Of a stretch of 52,692 nt of DNA, positions 11,111 through 19,900 are shown piece by piece. A model generated the notes under the pieces. The model had not been told where the DNA came from and did not search any database. It saw nothing but the letters and a program-made list of their open reading frames with translations. Within the stretch, counting starts at the first letter, position 1; every line of letters begins with the position of its first letter. The stretch is from Cristatella mucedo (taxonomy: Eukaryota > Bryozoa > Phylactolaemata > Cristatellidae): NCBI GenBank assembly GCA_009760855.2, contig WPIO01000417.1:1-52692 (forward strand), read 5' to 3'. The translations under genes and the position numbers were made by a program.

Positions 11111-11147
11111 AGAAGCGCCGGCGCGGGCGCTTCTTCTTTTAAAAACT
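11098..11147. repeat. 22-bp near-perfect inverted repeat, 6-bp spacer
   Basis: Arm 11,098-11,119 (AGTTTTTAACAGAAGAAGCG then CC) pairs with 11,126-11,147 with one mismatch. The spacer is GGCGCG. It could form a strong hairpin in DNA or RNA. It lies just left of the (AGG)n tract and the decayed minus-strand gene. Confidence 0.9.
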
Positions 11148-11348
11148 GCGGGAGGAGGAGGAGGAGGAGGAGGAGGAGGAGGAGGAGGAGGAGGAGGAGG
11201 TGAGCTGTGGCTGCTTCTGCACCAGCGTCCTTAGGCCACGAGCGAAGCGCTCGAGACGGCTCGAGCTTGTCCTGGCTGAGCGAAATATAGCGACAGCCCT
11301 CAAGCTACCGGAAGCTAGAATAACGAGGGCAGCAAAGCCCAAGCACAT
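11139..11348 (-). pseudogene. Minus-strand paralogue of the micro-exon family, first exon, probably decayed
   Basis: The frame starts MCLGFAALVILASGSLRAVA, a plausible signal peptide. It aligns at DNA level with the minus-strand first exon at 15,886 (shared ATTCTAGCTTCCGGT and GAGGGCTGTCGC). Upstream, its sequence is the mirror image of the promoter and 5' leader of gene 1. The splice donor expected after the TGGTAC(A/G)ACCGCA block is missing; that block is replaced by CTCAGCCAGG, and the frame instead runs on into the (AGG)n tract as poly-serine. No downstream exons were found further left. It lies head to head with gene 1, about 0.88 kb between the start codons. It is either a dead copy or a much altered one. 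Confidence 0.5.
11148..11202. repeat. (AGG)n trinucleotide repeat
   Basis: About 17 GGA/AGG triplets, interrupted only at the edges. On the minus strand it reads as a serine run inside the frame 11,139-11,348. Confidence 0.95.
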
Positions 11349-11364
11349 CTTAGTATGTGCTATC

Positions 11365-12195
11365 CAGAATCAATGATAAGCGACGAGTCAAACCTGACGT
11401 AATGACATGCAACTGCAACTTCCAATCGCTCTTTGAATTTAATTTATTAACCTGACAGCGATTTACCATTGCCGATTGGAATGGTTACAGTCGACAGCGA
11501 TAGCCCCTAAAAACTGACGTGACCGACCGACCACTCGAAGTTTCAATTTATGCGTTTTAATTTTATTCTAATAACACTAACAATAATAATGAGTTTACTA
11601 GAGTGCCTCAGAGAACTCAATTTCTTTCCGGCCACTTTACATTTGCTGCAAATAAAGCACGATTAAACGGTTAGTGGTAGCATCCTGAATTACAGCAAGC
11701 ATATCTTGAGCCAGATTAGTGTCGACGACAGATGTATAGCTGCTGACCAACTTTGGGAACTAAAGCTCTTCTGCTATTCTGTAGCAGCAGTCTCTGGACT
11801 GACATGATTAGGCGACCGACGCTGCAGTGCAAACAGCAAAGGCTGCCTAAAAGTGCGATGTCCAAAGGTGGCATGTAGCTCAGGTCGAGTAAACAACTTT
11901 TTCCCTTGCTCAATGACAAAGACATGGAGATTTTAGTGTAAGTTCACCTATTAATAAATAAATAGCTGCGAAACAGTCGTGATCAGCAAACGACGGCACA
12001 TCCAATAATTTAAGAAATTAATTAGAATACAAGATTTCGAGGTGGCACGTTTTCTTGTTAAAACTGATAGTAATACAATGATTGCATTCTGTATAGTATA
12101 TGCTGTGCTCATTTTTTAGTTGCAGCTGCAAGTCATTACATCACGTTTGACGCTAGCTCGCAGCGTAACGTCGATTGTTGATCTTGTAAGCGCGG
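11365..12195. promoter_or_regulatory. Shared divergent upstream region with inverted CRE-like modules (pair 1)
   Basis: About 11,365-11,440 is an inverted copy of 12,115-12,195: GTCAAACCTGACGTAATGAC against the complement of GTCATTACATCACGTTTGAC, with flanking TTGCAGTTGCA / TTGCAGCTGCAA. TGACGTAA (11,395-11,402) matches the CRE/ATF consensus; its partner at 12,136-12,143 is TTACATCA. The modules sit just upstream of the minus ATG (11,348) and the plus ATG (12,231). The mirror arrangement suggests a bidirectional promoter. TATAGTATATG at about 12,094 could be TATA-like. Function is inferred. Confidence 0.55.
11570..11700 (-). mobile_element. LINE-1f 3' tail relic inside divergent region
   Basis: Reverse-complement LINE-1f 3' end: AATAATAATGAG, CAGAGAACTCAATTTCTT, CACTTTACATTTGCTGCAAA, GTTAGTGGTAGCATCCTGAA. 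The same relic sits at the corresponding place in the second pair (16,080-16,235), so it predates the duplication. Confidence 0.85.
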
Positions 12196-12230
12196 AGAGA
12201 GATAGCAAGAGTGAGAGAGCAGGAGAGATG

Positions 12231-14441
12231 ATGCGATTATCCGCGGTGGCAGCTTTCACGTTTGCGGCTGCATTCAGCGTTACTGCTTGCGCGTGCTGGT
12301 GGTACGACCGCAGTAAGTTACAACAACGCTGTAGTGCTATTTGTAACCATCGATTCCTAGCGCGGCCGCGTCCTAACTGCGACCTTAATTCCTTGCGTTT
12401 TAGAAAGAAGAAGCCCCAAAGAGACTGGCAAGTATAACGGTGAGGTTTGCGTTGCATTGATAGAGTCTAGCTTACTGCGAACGACCGGGGCACGTATTCG
12501 CATGTGATTCGCTACTCTCTGACCAAGCCGCAGGCTTCTTAGCAGAATAAAACCCCTTAACCTTTCCCCGATCGCAAAGCCTGGCGCTATTTCTAGCGCG
12601 CACAGCTACGTCGAGTGTCAACCACTTTATGTGTTTAGGGTTGTAATTAACAATCCATTAGTGAAGATTGGTCCTGCCACCGTCCGTTACGAATAGCACG
12701 GGCAGCGATTGGCGCTATACGCTCTCCGTGACCTGCAAGAAAAAGACTGTTTCACTTGTAAGTGACTGTCGAAAAATTGCACACCTATTGGATTCTGCAA
12801 AGATTAGCTGTTATGTTTTTAAAGCGATCGGTAGGGGCACCGTTTTACACGATTAATTTCACACGCTGGCCGAGATCGTAGCCAGCGTGTCAGCTCAGCA
12901 GAAAATTCGAGCTTTAACTGTAGCCATGGGGATGCAATACACACACGTGGGGTGCATGCTAGGCTAACGCTTGAGCTCTGCATCGCTGAAAGTCCTCGGC
13001 TGGCGACCAACGGCGACAAATTGTTCGCGTTTTTGTCTCGTGCAGCAGCCAGTACTGTTTACTAAAGGCTTTATTTAGCGAGAAATTCCATCGGAATACG
13101 CCCGACAATCTTCCAGTAATTTACTTCAAAGATTAGGCCTTTATTTCTCGCGAATGCTCAAAGTCCTGCTGTTAACGTAATTCACAAGGCGAGAAAAACG
13201 CAGAGTCTCAGGCCAAAAGCTCCTCTGCGGCTCTGCGTGTTTACATATTCCTTCGTCGTTTCAGTTGGCTCGCCAGTCGACGGCGACTTTACAGGTAACA
13301 CCGTTACAGAGACCTCAAACAGTTATTAGGCGGCCGTGGAAAAATTAACGCGGCTTGCTCAAGCTCAATGAAATCGCGTGCAACCCAACTTTGGGCGGTC
13401 GTGATTTACGTTTTAGAATCCGTTTCGCTTGAAGCGGACGCCCGCAATTGCCGGAGGAAGCGAACGACAAATGGTAAGCGCTCGTGGATAACGTAGCGAA
13501 ATGCTGGAATGTTTGTTCGTTCTTCAATGCTCGAATAAGGCTACCAATTGCCGGTGATGAATTGTATTTATAATATCGCTAATAATAGTAACACTGGATA
13601 CAGCGCCTTTAGAGAACTCAATCTTTTTCTAGGCGCTTTAGATTTTCTGCAAAGGAAGCGTGATTGAATGGTTAGTAATAGCCTGCTGAATGAACGACGA
13701 GAGTAAAATGGCTAGGGGACTTCCGCAGACGGTCCGCATGCAAGTGCGGTTAGTGGCAGCAAGCACAGCGCCAGCATATAAAAGCATAGTGAGGAAACAT
13801 CAGAGGGATCCACTATATGCCGGGGTATATAGGTGAGTTTTAATTTCTTGTTTAATTTGGTAAAGTCGGGAATGTCGTGACGAAAGTCGTGACTGAGTTC
13901 ATGCATTGGGAGCATACGAACTGAAGACACGGTCTGTAAAGGATTTGAGGTTTGGTCCGAGATATAGGCAAACAGTTATATTCCGAAAAGCGGGTGGTAC
14001 GCTGCTTAGACATGTGGGACAGTAGATCTGATTGGTAGGCTGGAAGCGAAGAATAAACAGACTTAAAAGTGAGTGTGCAAACCTTGAAGTCGACCGGTTT
14101 CTTGACTGGTAGTCAGTGCAAAACGGCGAGAAGTGCTGTGATGTGGCAACTACGACGCTCACGATAGTCCTGCCTAGCTGAAGAGTTTTTGCACCAGCTG
14201 TAAGGGCCTGATTGCACAGGCCGGTGATTTGTGACAAAAGGCTGTTCGTATAAAAAACTGCTGCCGTGTGACAACAGTTAATCAACATTGCTTGTAGCGA
14301 CTAGTGTGATTCTGACAAAATTTTGTAGCAAACGTGCAATATGGCATGTCTCCACCGCTGAGGGAGTCAGCGAGCGGAACGAGAGTGAGGGGACGGGCTG
14401 CCATTAACGCTCTGGTGGCAGCCCGTCTCCAGTGGGAGTGA
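12231..14441 (+). CDS. Gene 1: putative secreted protein of a micro-exon family (spliced)
   Basis: The function is unknown. Exons read by eye: 12,231-12,312 (signal peptide; MRLSAVAAFTFAAAFSVT, then WWYDR), donor GTAAGT; 12,404-12,439 (36 nt, KRRSPKETGKYN); 13,265-13,321 (57 nt, VGSPVDGDFT...; internal donor GTAACA gives a 30-nt form ending 13,294); 13,417-13,473 (57 nt, ESVSLEADARNCRRKRTTN, donor GTAAGC); 14,329-14,441 (113 nt, ends SGTRVRGRAAINAL...LQWE, stop TGA). Every junction is phase 1, so exons can be added or lost without shifting the frame. RRKR is a possible furin-type site. An ATG three bases upstream (12,228) is absent in gene 2, so 12,231 was chosen. A LINE-1f copy fills the last intron. 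The homologue of gene 2's 57-nt exon at 20,877 is missing. Further exons between 12,440 and 13,264 are possible. Conservation with gene 2 is the main support. Confidence 0.6.
12404..12439 (+). CDS. 36-nt micro-exon of gene 1
   Basis: The acceptor is CCTTGCGTTTTAG and the donor is AACG|GTGAGG. With one base carried from each neighbouring exon it encodes a basic 12-residue segment (KRRSPKETGKYN). The gene 2 exon has exactly the same length, and the AAGTATAACG end is identical. Confidence 0.65.
12660..12752 (+). other. Unresolved conserved block, possible extra exon of gene 1
   Basis: The GATTGGTCCTGCC to CGCTATACGCTCTCCGTGACC stretch is alignable with 17,360-17,433 in gene 2. Both read SD(x)RY(T/V)LSV in one frame and end in phase 1 before GCAAGA (gene 1) or GTAAGA (gene 2). 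I could not find an acceptor giving a matching phase in both genes, so the exon is not included in the models. Confidence 0.25.
13040..13070 (+). other. Possible alternative terminal exon of gene 1
   Basis: After a strong pyrimidine-rich acceptor (GTTTTTGTCTCGTGCAG) the phase-1 frame reads a few codons (ASTVY) to TAA. The gene 2 equivalent (about 17,835-17,860, TAGCTTGTACTG) also stops at the same codon. A third copy at 18,830 stays open. It may be a short-isoform end or just a dead exon. Confidence 0.25.
13565..14285 (-). mobile_element. LINE-1f copy inserted in last intron of gene 1
   Basis: The minus strand carries the C-terminal LINE domain (13,899-14,288: NSLLSQITGLCNQALTAGAK; SFTDRVFSSYAPNA), the 3' stem-loop (GCGCCTTTAGAGAACTCAAT as complement) and an AT-rich tail at about 13,570-13,590. 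It is broken by frameshifts. The insertion appears to have removed the gene 1 equivalent of the 57-nt exon at 20,877. Confidence 0.85.
14329..14441 (+). CDS. Terminal exon of gene 1
   Basis: The acceptor is ATTTTGTAG. The exon is 113 nt, phase 1, and ends in TGA at 14,439-14,441. Against the gene 2 terminal exon (21,234-21,346) I count 14 differences over 37 codons and no gaps, half of them at third positions, with the same stop. The C-terminal half is the best conserved part of the family. A donor-like CTAG|GTAAGC follows 38 bases after the stop and is conserved as CTAG|GTAGGC in gene 2, so a 3'-UTR intron is possible. Confidence 0.65.
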
Positions 14442-14840
14442 TCGGCTGGCGGCGGACTCCTCGTCCTCTGAAGCTCTAGGTAAGCGATGTCCGGCTGTCC
14501 TGCCACCAAACCTACCTACAAATCACGAGTGCCGCGGCGAGGTGGCGGCAGAGACCACTGCCACGCTTTGGGACCGGCGCCGGCAGCTGTCAGCCTAAAG
14601 CAGCTGAAATTCTCGGCGTTTTGAAACCGCCGGCATCGACACCCATAGCTAGGCGCCGAATCGCATGTGGCTTCACTTTTCACAGGCAGGCATCGACATA
14701 CGCAGCGAGTGGTTCGGTGCGCAGGCAACCGGCGGCAGCTACGCCCACTGCAGCCGCCGCCGCCGCTCACCGCCACCAACTACCGCCACCGCCACCGCCG
14801 CGGACGCCCATCGATGTTGCACACAAACACCTGCGCCATT
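14442..14840 (+). other. Conserved 3' flank of gene 1 (segmental duplicate)
   Basis: It is alignable along its length with 21,347-21,740, including CGGCTGGCGGCGG, GCCTACAAATCxC, CGGCGAGGTGGCG, GGCGCCGAATxGCATGTGGCT and the CCGCCACC tract. The long frames here on both strands are not conserved between the two copies. No clear AATAAA polyadenylation signal was seen close to the stop. Confidence 0.6.
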
Positions 14841-15080
14841 CATGCTTACCAAAACAAGCAGAGGACCTAGACGACAGATACCGCCAAATTGCATCTGAGT
14901 CTTTTGAGTCATCATCGCAGCTAACAAATCGCATCCACAAATCGCATCTGAGTCTTGGCTCTCCGCTCAGAAGATCAACAATCAACCGTCGGGTTGTAGT
15001 CGTACCTTTCGGCGGTTATACCGAAATATAGCGACAGCCCTCAAGCTACCGAAAGCGAGCTACCGGAAGCTTCAATAAAT
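14841..15080 (-). pseudogene. Partial second copy of the minus-strand first-exon region
   Basis: On the minus strand, GCTTCCGGTAGC, TTGAGGGCTGTCGCTATATT and CGGTATAACCGCCGAAAGGT repeat the end of the first exon and failed donor seen at 15,805-15,850. GACTCAGATGCGATTT appears again in the next 120 bp. It is a tandem partial duplicate within the decayed minus-strand paralogue. Confidence 0.45.
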
Positions 15081-15310
15081 GCATCTTGCTCATCTTGTGC
15101 ATCTAGCGCATCCTGCTTGGCAGATGAACCATAAGGCTGCGGGCCTCCGCGATGCAACGGGCTGCAATCTTGATAAATGGCGTCATTGTACTCAGCTCCA
15201 AAAATTGACAATCGACCGTCAGGCTGCTTTAATAAGCCACATTCACGTTTAACTGCCGTCCTTGGCAAAATCCTTTGGCATTTGGGTACTTGGCAGCAAT
15301 GAACGCTTGC

Positions 15311-15886
15311 CGTCTTCGGTAGATTCTCTCTTGCTAGGGTGCGTGTTAAATTCCAGTTGAAACGATTCTTAAATGTACAACACGGCCTGTAACAGTTGCA
15401 CAGCAACGTATCTGCATTTAGAAATACAAAGGCATGGTAATGTTCAACAATCGCCTACTAACCATTTGACGATATTTAACTAGCCAGTCATTTCTAATTA
15501 GACGTTTCTGGAATGCTGGTTGCAGTAGTTTTGCTATCGACTGGCAAGTCATCTGAAAAATGAAGAAATGTTCTTACAAACTGTGTCGCAGATTGAAGCA
15601 ATTTATGGCTATGCCTCCTTCAAAAATCGGATCTTTATCATCGCACACAGCTCGGAACGATCGACCGTCAATCAACCCGCCGCCACTATTGCAGTGGTTG
15701 CGACCTTCAAACATCGCATCTGAGTCTTCAGTCAAATCAGAATAAATTCAACCGTCAGGTTGATTCAGGTGTGACTTTCTGCGGCGACTTTCAGGTGCGA
15801 CTTTCTGCGGTTGTACCAAAAGAGTGCGACAGCCCTCAAGCAAAACCGGAAGCTAGAATCGCTAGCCCTTCAAAGTGAAAGCCCAT
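15311..15886 (-). pseudogene. Minus-strand paralogue of the micro-exon family (decayed)
   Basis: The first exon starts at ATG 15,886 (MGFHFEGLAILASGFA) but hits TGA after 16 codons. A 2-base shift restores a frame ending LFWYNR, matching WWYDR of the plus genes, and the donor there is mutated (GAAAGT for GTAAGT). A later exon begins at 15,552 after TTTTTCAG (DDLPVDSKTT, compare gene 2 DDSPVDGDEK) and runs into TAG at 15,494. Another is 15,367-15,311, exactly 57 nt, phase 1, ESFQLEF then HPSKREST, with a GC donor (GCAAGCG). Their plus-strand order fits a gene transcribed leftwards, head to head with gene 2. The open 57-nt exon shows the decay is recent or partial. Confidence 0.55.
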
Positions 15887-15897
15887 CTCTGTATCTG

Positions 15898-16895
15898 CTA
15901 TCAAGAATCAATGATGTGCGGCGAGTCAAGCGTGACGTAATGACCGGTAGCTGCAAATCCCAATCGCTTCCGGCATTCATGAAGGTGACGATGATCTGCC
16001 ATTGCCGATTGGAATGATTACAGCGATAGCCCTCATGAAGTGACATGGCCGACTAACAATTAAAAAATTTTGGTTTGCAAGTTGCAATGTTATAATAATA
16101 AGAATAAGAAAAAAACACTTGATATAGCACCGTCAATTTAGTTCTTTTAAAGAACCGCCACCTTACATTTGCTGCAAAGGAAGCACGATTAGAGGGCTAG
16201 TGGTAGCATCCTGAATTACAGCAAGTCTCGTATTCACAAGATTATACCGACGCTGCAGATTAGCGTCGACGACAGTATGAAGGCAGCGGTAAACCTTCCC
16301 TTTGCTCACAGACAAAGACATTGAGATTTCAGTGTAAGTCCACCTCTTCCTTAATTAAAGCTGCCAAGCAGTCGTGATCAGCACACTGCGTCAGATCCAA
16401 TAATTGAGAAATTAAGTACAATACAATTTAGTTTTCGAGGTGGCATGCTCACTAATATAATGGATACATCCTGATTTGTAAATGATGTGCCCATTTAAGC
16501 AAGAAACTCAGCACAACAATAATCTGCAAGTATTCATCACGGTATTAGCTTTTACGCCGACTCATCAAAAAGCACGTTAATTAATGTCCACCACCCAAAT
16601 TTACTTCTAGAAAGTGGACGTAAAGTTATCGGTGGAACACGTTATTGATTCGCAGATTCGCTCTAATTGACCTTAGTCTAATGCGTGATTGTAATAATAG
16701 TAAAATTGACATTTTCCTATGATTGGTTGGTCAGGTCATTAAATGCGGTCTGTAGGTGTATAGTGTGCGCGTTGCCATCAGCTCAGCTGGAGAACTCTCA
16801 GCTTTAAATCTGCCGGAAGCGATTGCTAGTTGCAGCTGCAAGTCATTACGTCACGTTTGGCGCTCACTTGCTGCATAACGTCAATTGTTGATCTT
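15898..16895. promoter_or_regulatory. Shared divergent upstream region with inverted CRE-like modules (pair 2)
   Basis: About 15,898-15,985 mirrors 16,807-16,895. Left: GTGACGTAATGAC, GTAGCTGCAA, CAATCGCTTCCGG. Right, complemented: CCGGAAGCGATTG, TTGCAGCTGCAAGTCATTAC, GTCACG. TGACGTAA/TTACGTCA lie at 15,933-15,940 and 16,846-16,853, with a CAGCTG E-box at 16,833-16,838. The same layout as pair 1 supports a conserved two-way promoter. A GA-rich leader (16,905-16,935) precedes the gene 2 ATG. Confidence 0.6.
16080..16235 (-). mobile_element. LINE-1f 3' tail relic (duplicate of 11,570-11,700)
   Basis: Complement of the LINE-1f terminus: ATAATAATAAGAATAAG, TAGCACCGTCAATTTAGTTC, CTTACATTTGCTGCAAAGG, GCTAGTGGTAGCATCCTGAA. 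It occupies the same relative place as the relic upstream of gene 1. Confidence 0.8.
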
Positions 16896-16938
16896 GCAAG
16901 CGCGGAGAGAGAGAGAGAGAGAGTGTGAGAGAGATAGG

Positions 16939-19900
16939 ATGCGATTATCCTCGGTGGCTGCTTTCACTTTTGCGGCTGCAGTCAGCATGACTGCTTACTG
17001 GTGGTACGACCGCAGTAAGTTACAGCAGCGTCGTAGTGCTATTCAAAAGCCTCGATTCCTAGCGGCGGCCGCGTCCTAACTACGAATTTAATTCTTCCCT
17101 TTTAGAAAAGAGAAGGTCGAAAGAGATTAGCAAGTATAACGGTGAGATTTGCGTCAAACTGACAGGGTCTAGCTTACTTTGGCTGACGTGGGCTCGTACG
17201 TGCATATGAGTTGCTAGTTTTTGACTACACCGTAGGCGCTTGTGCACAAACTCAAAGTTTCCACGCTTTCAAAGGCTAGAGGGTTGCATCGTACGTCGCA
17301 CAGTTACGTCCAGCGGCAGCAGCTTGCTGTCGTTCGGCTTGTATCGATGTTCCGCCTATGAAGATTGGCCTCGCCGTAGTTAGCTGTATCGGTCAATGAA
17401 GAGTGATAGCGATTTACGCTACGTGCTGTCCGTGATCAGTAAGAACAATAATGTCCTGCTTGTCCCTGACCTTTGAAAGCCTCGTAGCTAGTATATCTTG
17501 CATAGATAAGCCGTATAATTTTTCTATGGCGATCGGTTTCGTGCGCTTATTCGAAGAGGAAATTGCCAAAGCTGGCCTATATCGTAGCCACCAAGTCAGC
17601 TGCGAGAGAACTCAAGCGTTACCAATTGTAGCCGAACTTAAATTCCGCGGTTCTTTTCGCTACTATTCATAGGCACGCGAAATGAATTACGTTTTGCGGC
17701 CTCTGGCTGTCGTGAGTTATGCGACCCAATGTGCACACAAACGATGCAAGCTGAAATAAAGCTTCAGCTCTGCATGCTAGGTAGTCCTATGCAGGTGACT
17801 ACGAAAAGTCCACGTTGGAGTCTCGTGTAGTAGCTTGTACTGTTGACTAACGAACAGTTGGCCGACACAGTTGGCTAATGTTATATTTTACCGGGGTACC
17901 CCCGCAACCATGTCGAAACTTAATTCGAAATCTTAAGCCTTTCAAATATGCTGGTTTGGTCCAGCGGGCAAGGCGCTCGTGCCCACGACCAAGGTCGTGG
18001 GCCAAGGTCGTGGGCACGAGCCATCACGCGTACGTGAAGTGCCTGAATAGAAATTAAGTTCTCTTGAGGCGCTATAAAAATAAATTATATAATTATATAT
18101 ATTAAAATATAACGAATGTTGCAAGTCGTGACGCTGACGTAAGCAGCATGCCAAGCGAGCTACAGAGTCGGGTTGGGAGCGAATGCATCACACGGAGCGT
18201 CTGGAAGTGAAGACTCTAAATAATCCCAGTCTTTCTAAAACCTTACACAAAATGAGGTAAACCTACAGAACTAGTGAAGCTCTAATAAATCCGGAGCTTG
18301 TATTCACGCGCACAGTGAGCAAGACACTTTAGCATCGACCAAGGTGATCTTCGACGTTGTGCTCTTTTGAATATTTCTTCATTTTTTTCAGATGACTCAC
18401 CCGTCGACGGCGATGAGAAGTCACTAACTACTGTATTCACTCCAAGTGGTTAGTAGGCGGCCGTTGAACATTAACGCGACTTTGTATTGCTAACTTGAAT
18501 CGCGTGCTACGGAATTTTTATTGGTTGCGTTTTGCTTTTAAGAATCCGTTCCACTTCAGCTAAGCAGGCATCCTAGCGGGAGAGAACCTAACAGAAATAG
18601 CAAGCGTTTATTGCCAGCGTACCCAAATGCCGCAGGGTTTTGGTCATTCTTTGTTTTTCGAACAACTCAACCAAATGCGGACATTGAGTTTTTTCTAGGA
18701 GAAAAAGCTGATAGCCAAAATAATTGTTGCTGTACAAAAACAGTTAACAGAAAACAGTTGCTCTGCATGGCAGAATGTTCTCAGCTGGCGACGAACGGTA
18801 ACATAGACCAGTCGCCGGTGTCCAGTGCAGCAGCAGCCAGTACTGCTTACTACAGGACGAGAAGAAAGGGAGAAATAGAGAGAAAAAGAGAGAAATTCTC
18901 TAGAGATAAATTACATCGTTATACGCCTGTAAACTTTTCGGTCATTTGTTTCCAGGAAATAAATTAATTAATAATAAATCCTAACTGATTAAACAGCCTC
19001 TTTTTGCATAGCGACAGAAGAGCCTTTACGGCTATCACCACTGCTTGCAGTGGCAATGCAGAATCGCCCATCGCAGGAATCGAACCCACGACCTCGGGAC
19101 CAAGGTCGTAAAAAAGCAACTGCCTGACCTAGTGTGCCATCGCGGCTAGGCCTTTACCTCGCGCGAATGCCTTCCGTTAGCTCAGTCTTTCCGTTTAACT
19201 TAATCCTTCCGTTAGCTCAGTTAATACGGCGAGCGAAGTGCTGAGTCTCAAGCTGCGAGAATACGTGTCGCACGGAAACCGGCAAAACGGATGGAAATTC
19301 TCATTCCTTTAAAAACATGCAAACTCGTAAACTGGTAGAACTTGTGAAGCTCTAATAACTTCAGAGCGTTTAGTCAGGCGCGTGGTTAGCAAGACGCTTC
19401 GGGCTTGTTTAGATAAAGATACCACATCTAAGTTGGTCCATGCATTCGTAACATCCCGTCTCGACTTCTGCAACTCACTGCTTATTGGCCTACATGCATG
19501 TGCGATCAGGCGATTGCAGCTGGTGCAAAACTCGGCAGCTAGACTTGTCTGCCGTGAGCTTCGCAGTTGCCACATTACTCCACTTCTCGCCGACCTGCAC
19601 TGGCTACCAGTCAAGCAACGGATTGACTTCAAGGTTTTGTCGCTCACTTTTGGGTCCCTTCATTCTATGGCTCCAGCCTATCTGTCAGATACACTACCCC
19701 ATCAGGTCAAGCATCGTACCACCCGCTTTTCGGAATCCAACAGTCTAGAAATACCTCGTACAAACCTCAAATCCTTTGGAGACTGTGCATTTAGTTCGTA
19801 TGCACCCAAAACCTGGAACTCCCTCCCGACCTGCGTCACGACATCCCCTGACCTGACCACATTTAAAAGAAACTTAAAAACACACCTATTTAGGACAGCA

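Noticed and set aside
19309-19647. Minus-strand frames such as CRSARSGVMWQLRSSRQT
   Set aside because: This frame recurs at every LINE-1f copy (for example 41,133 and 48,572) as the antisense shadow of the conserved C-terminal LINE domain.
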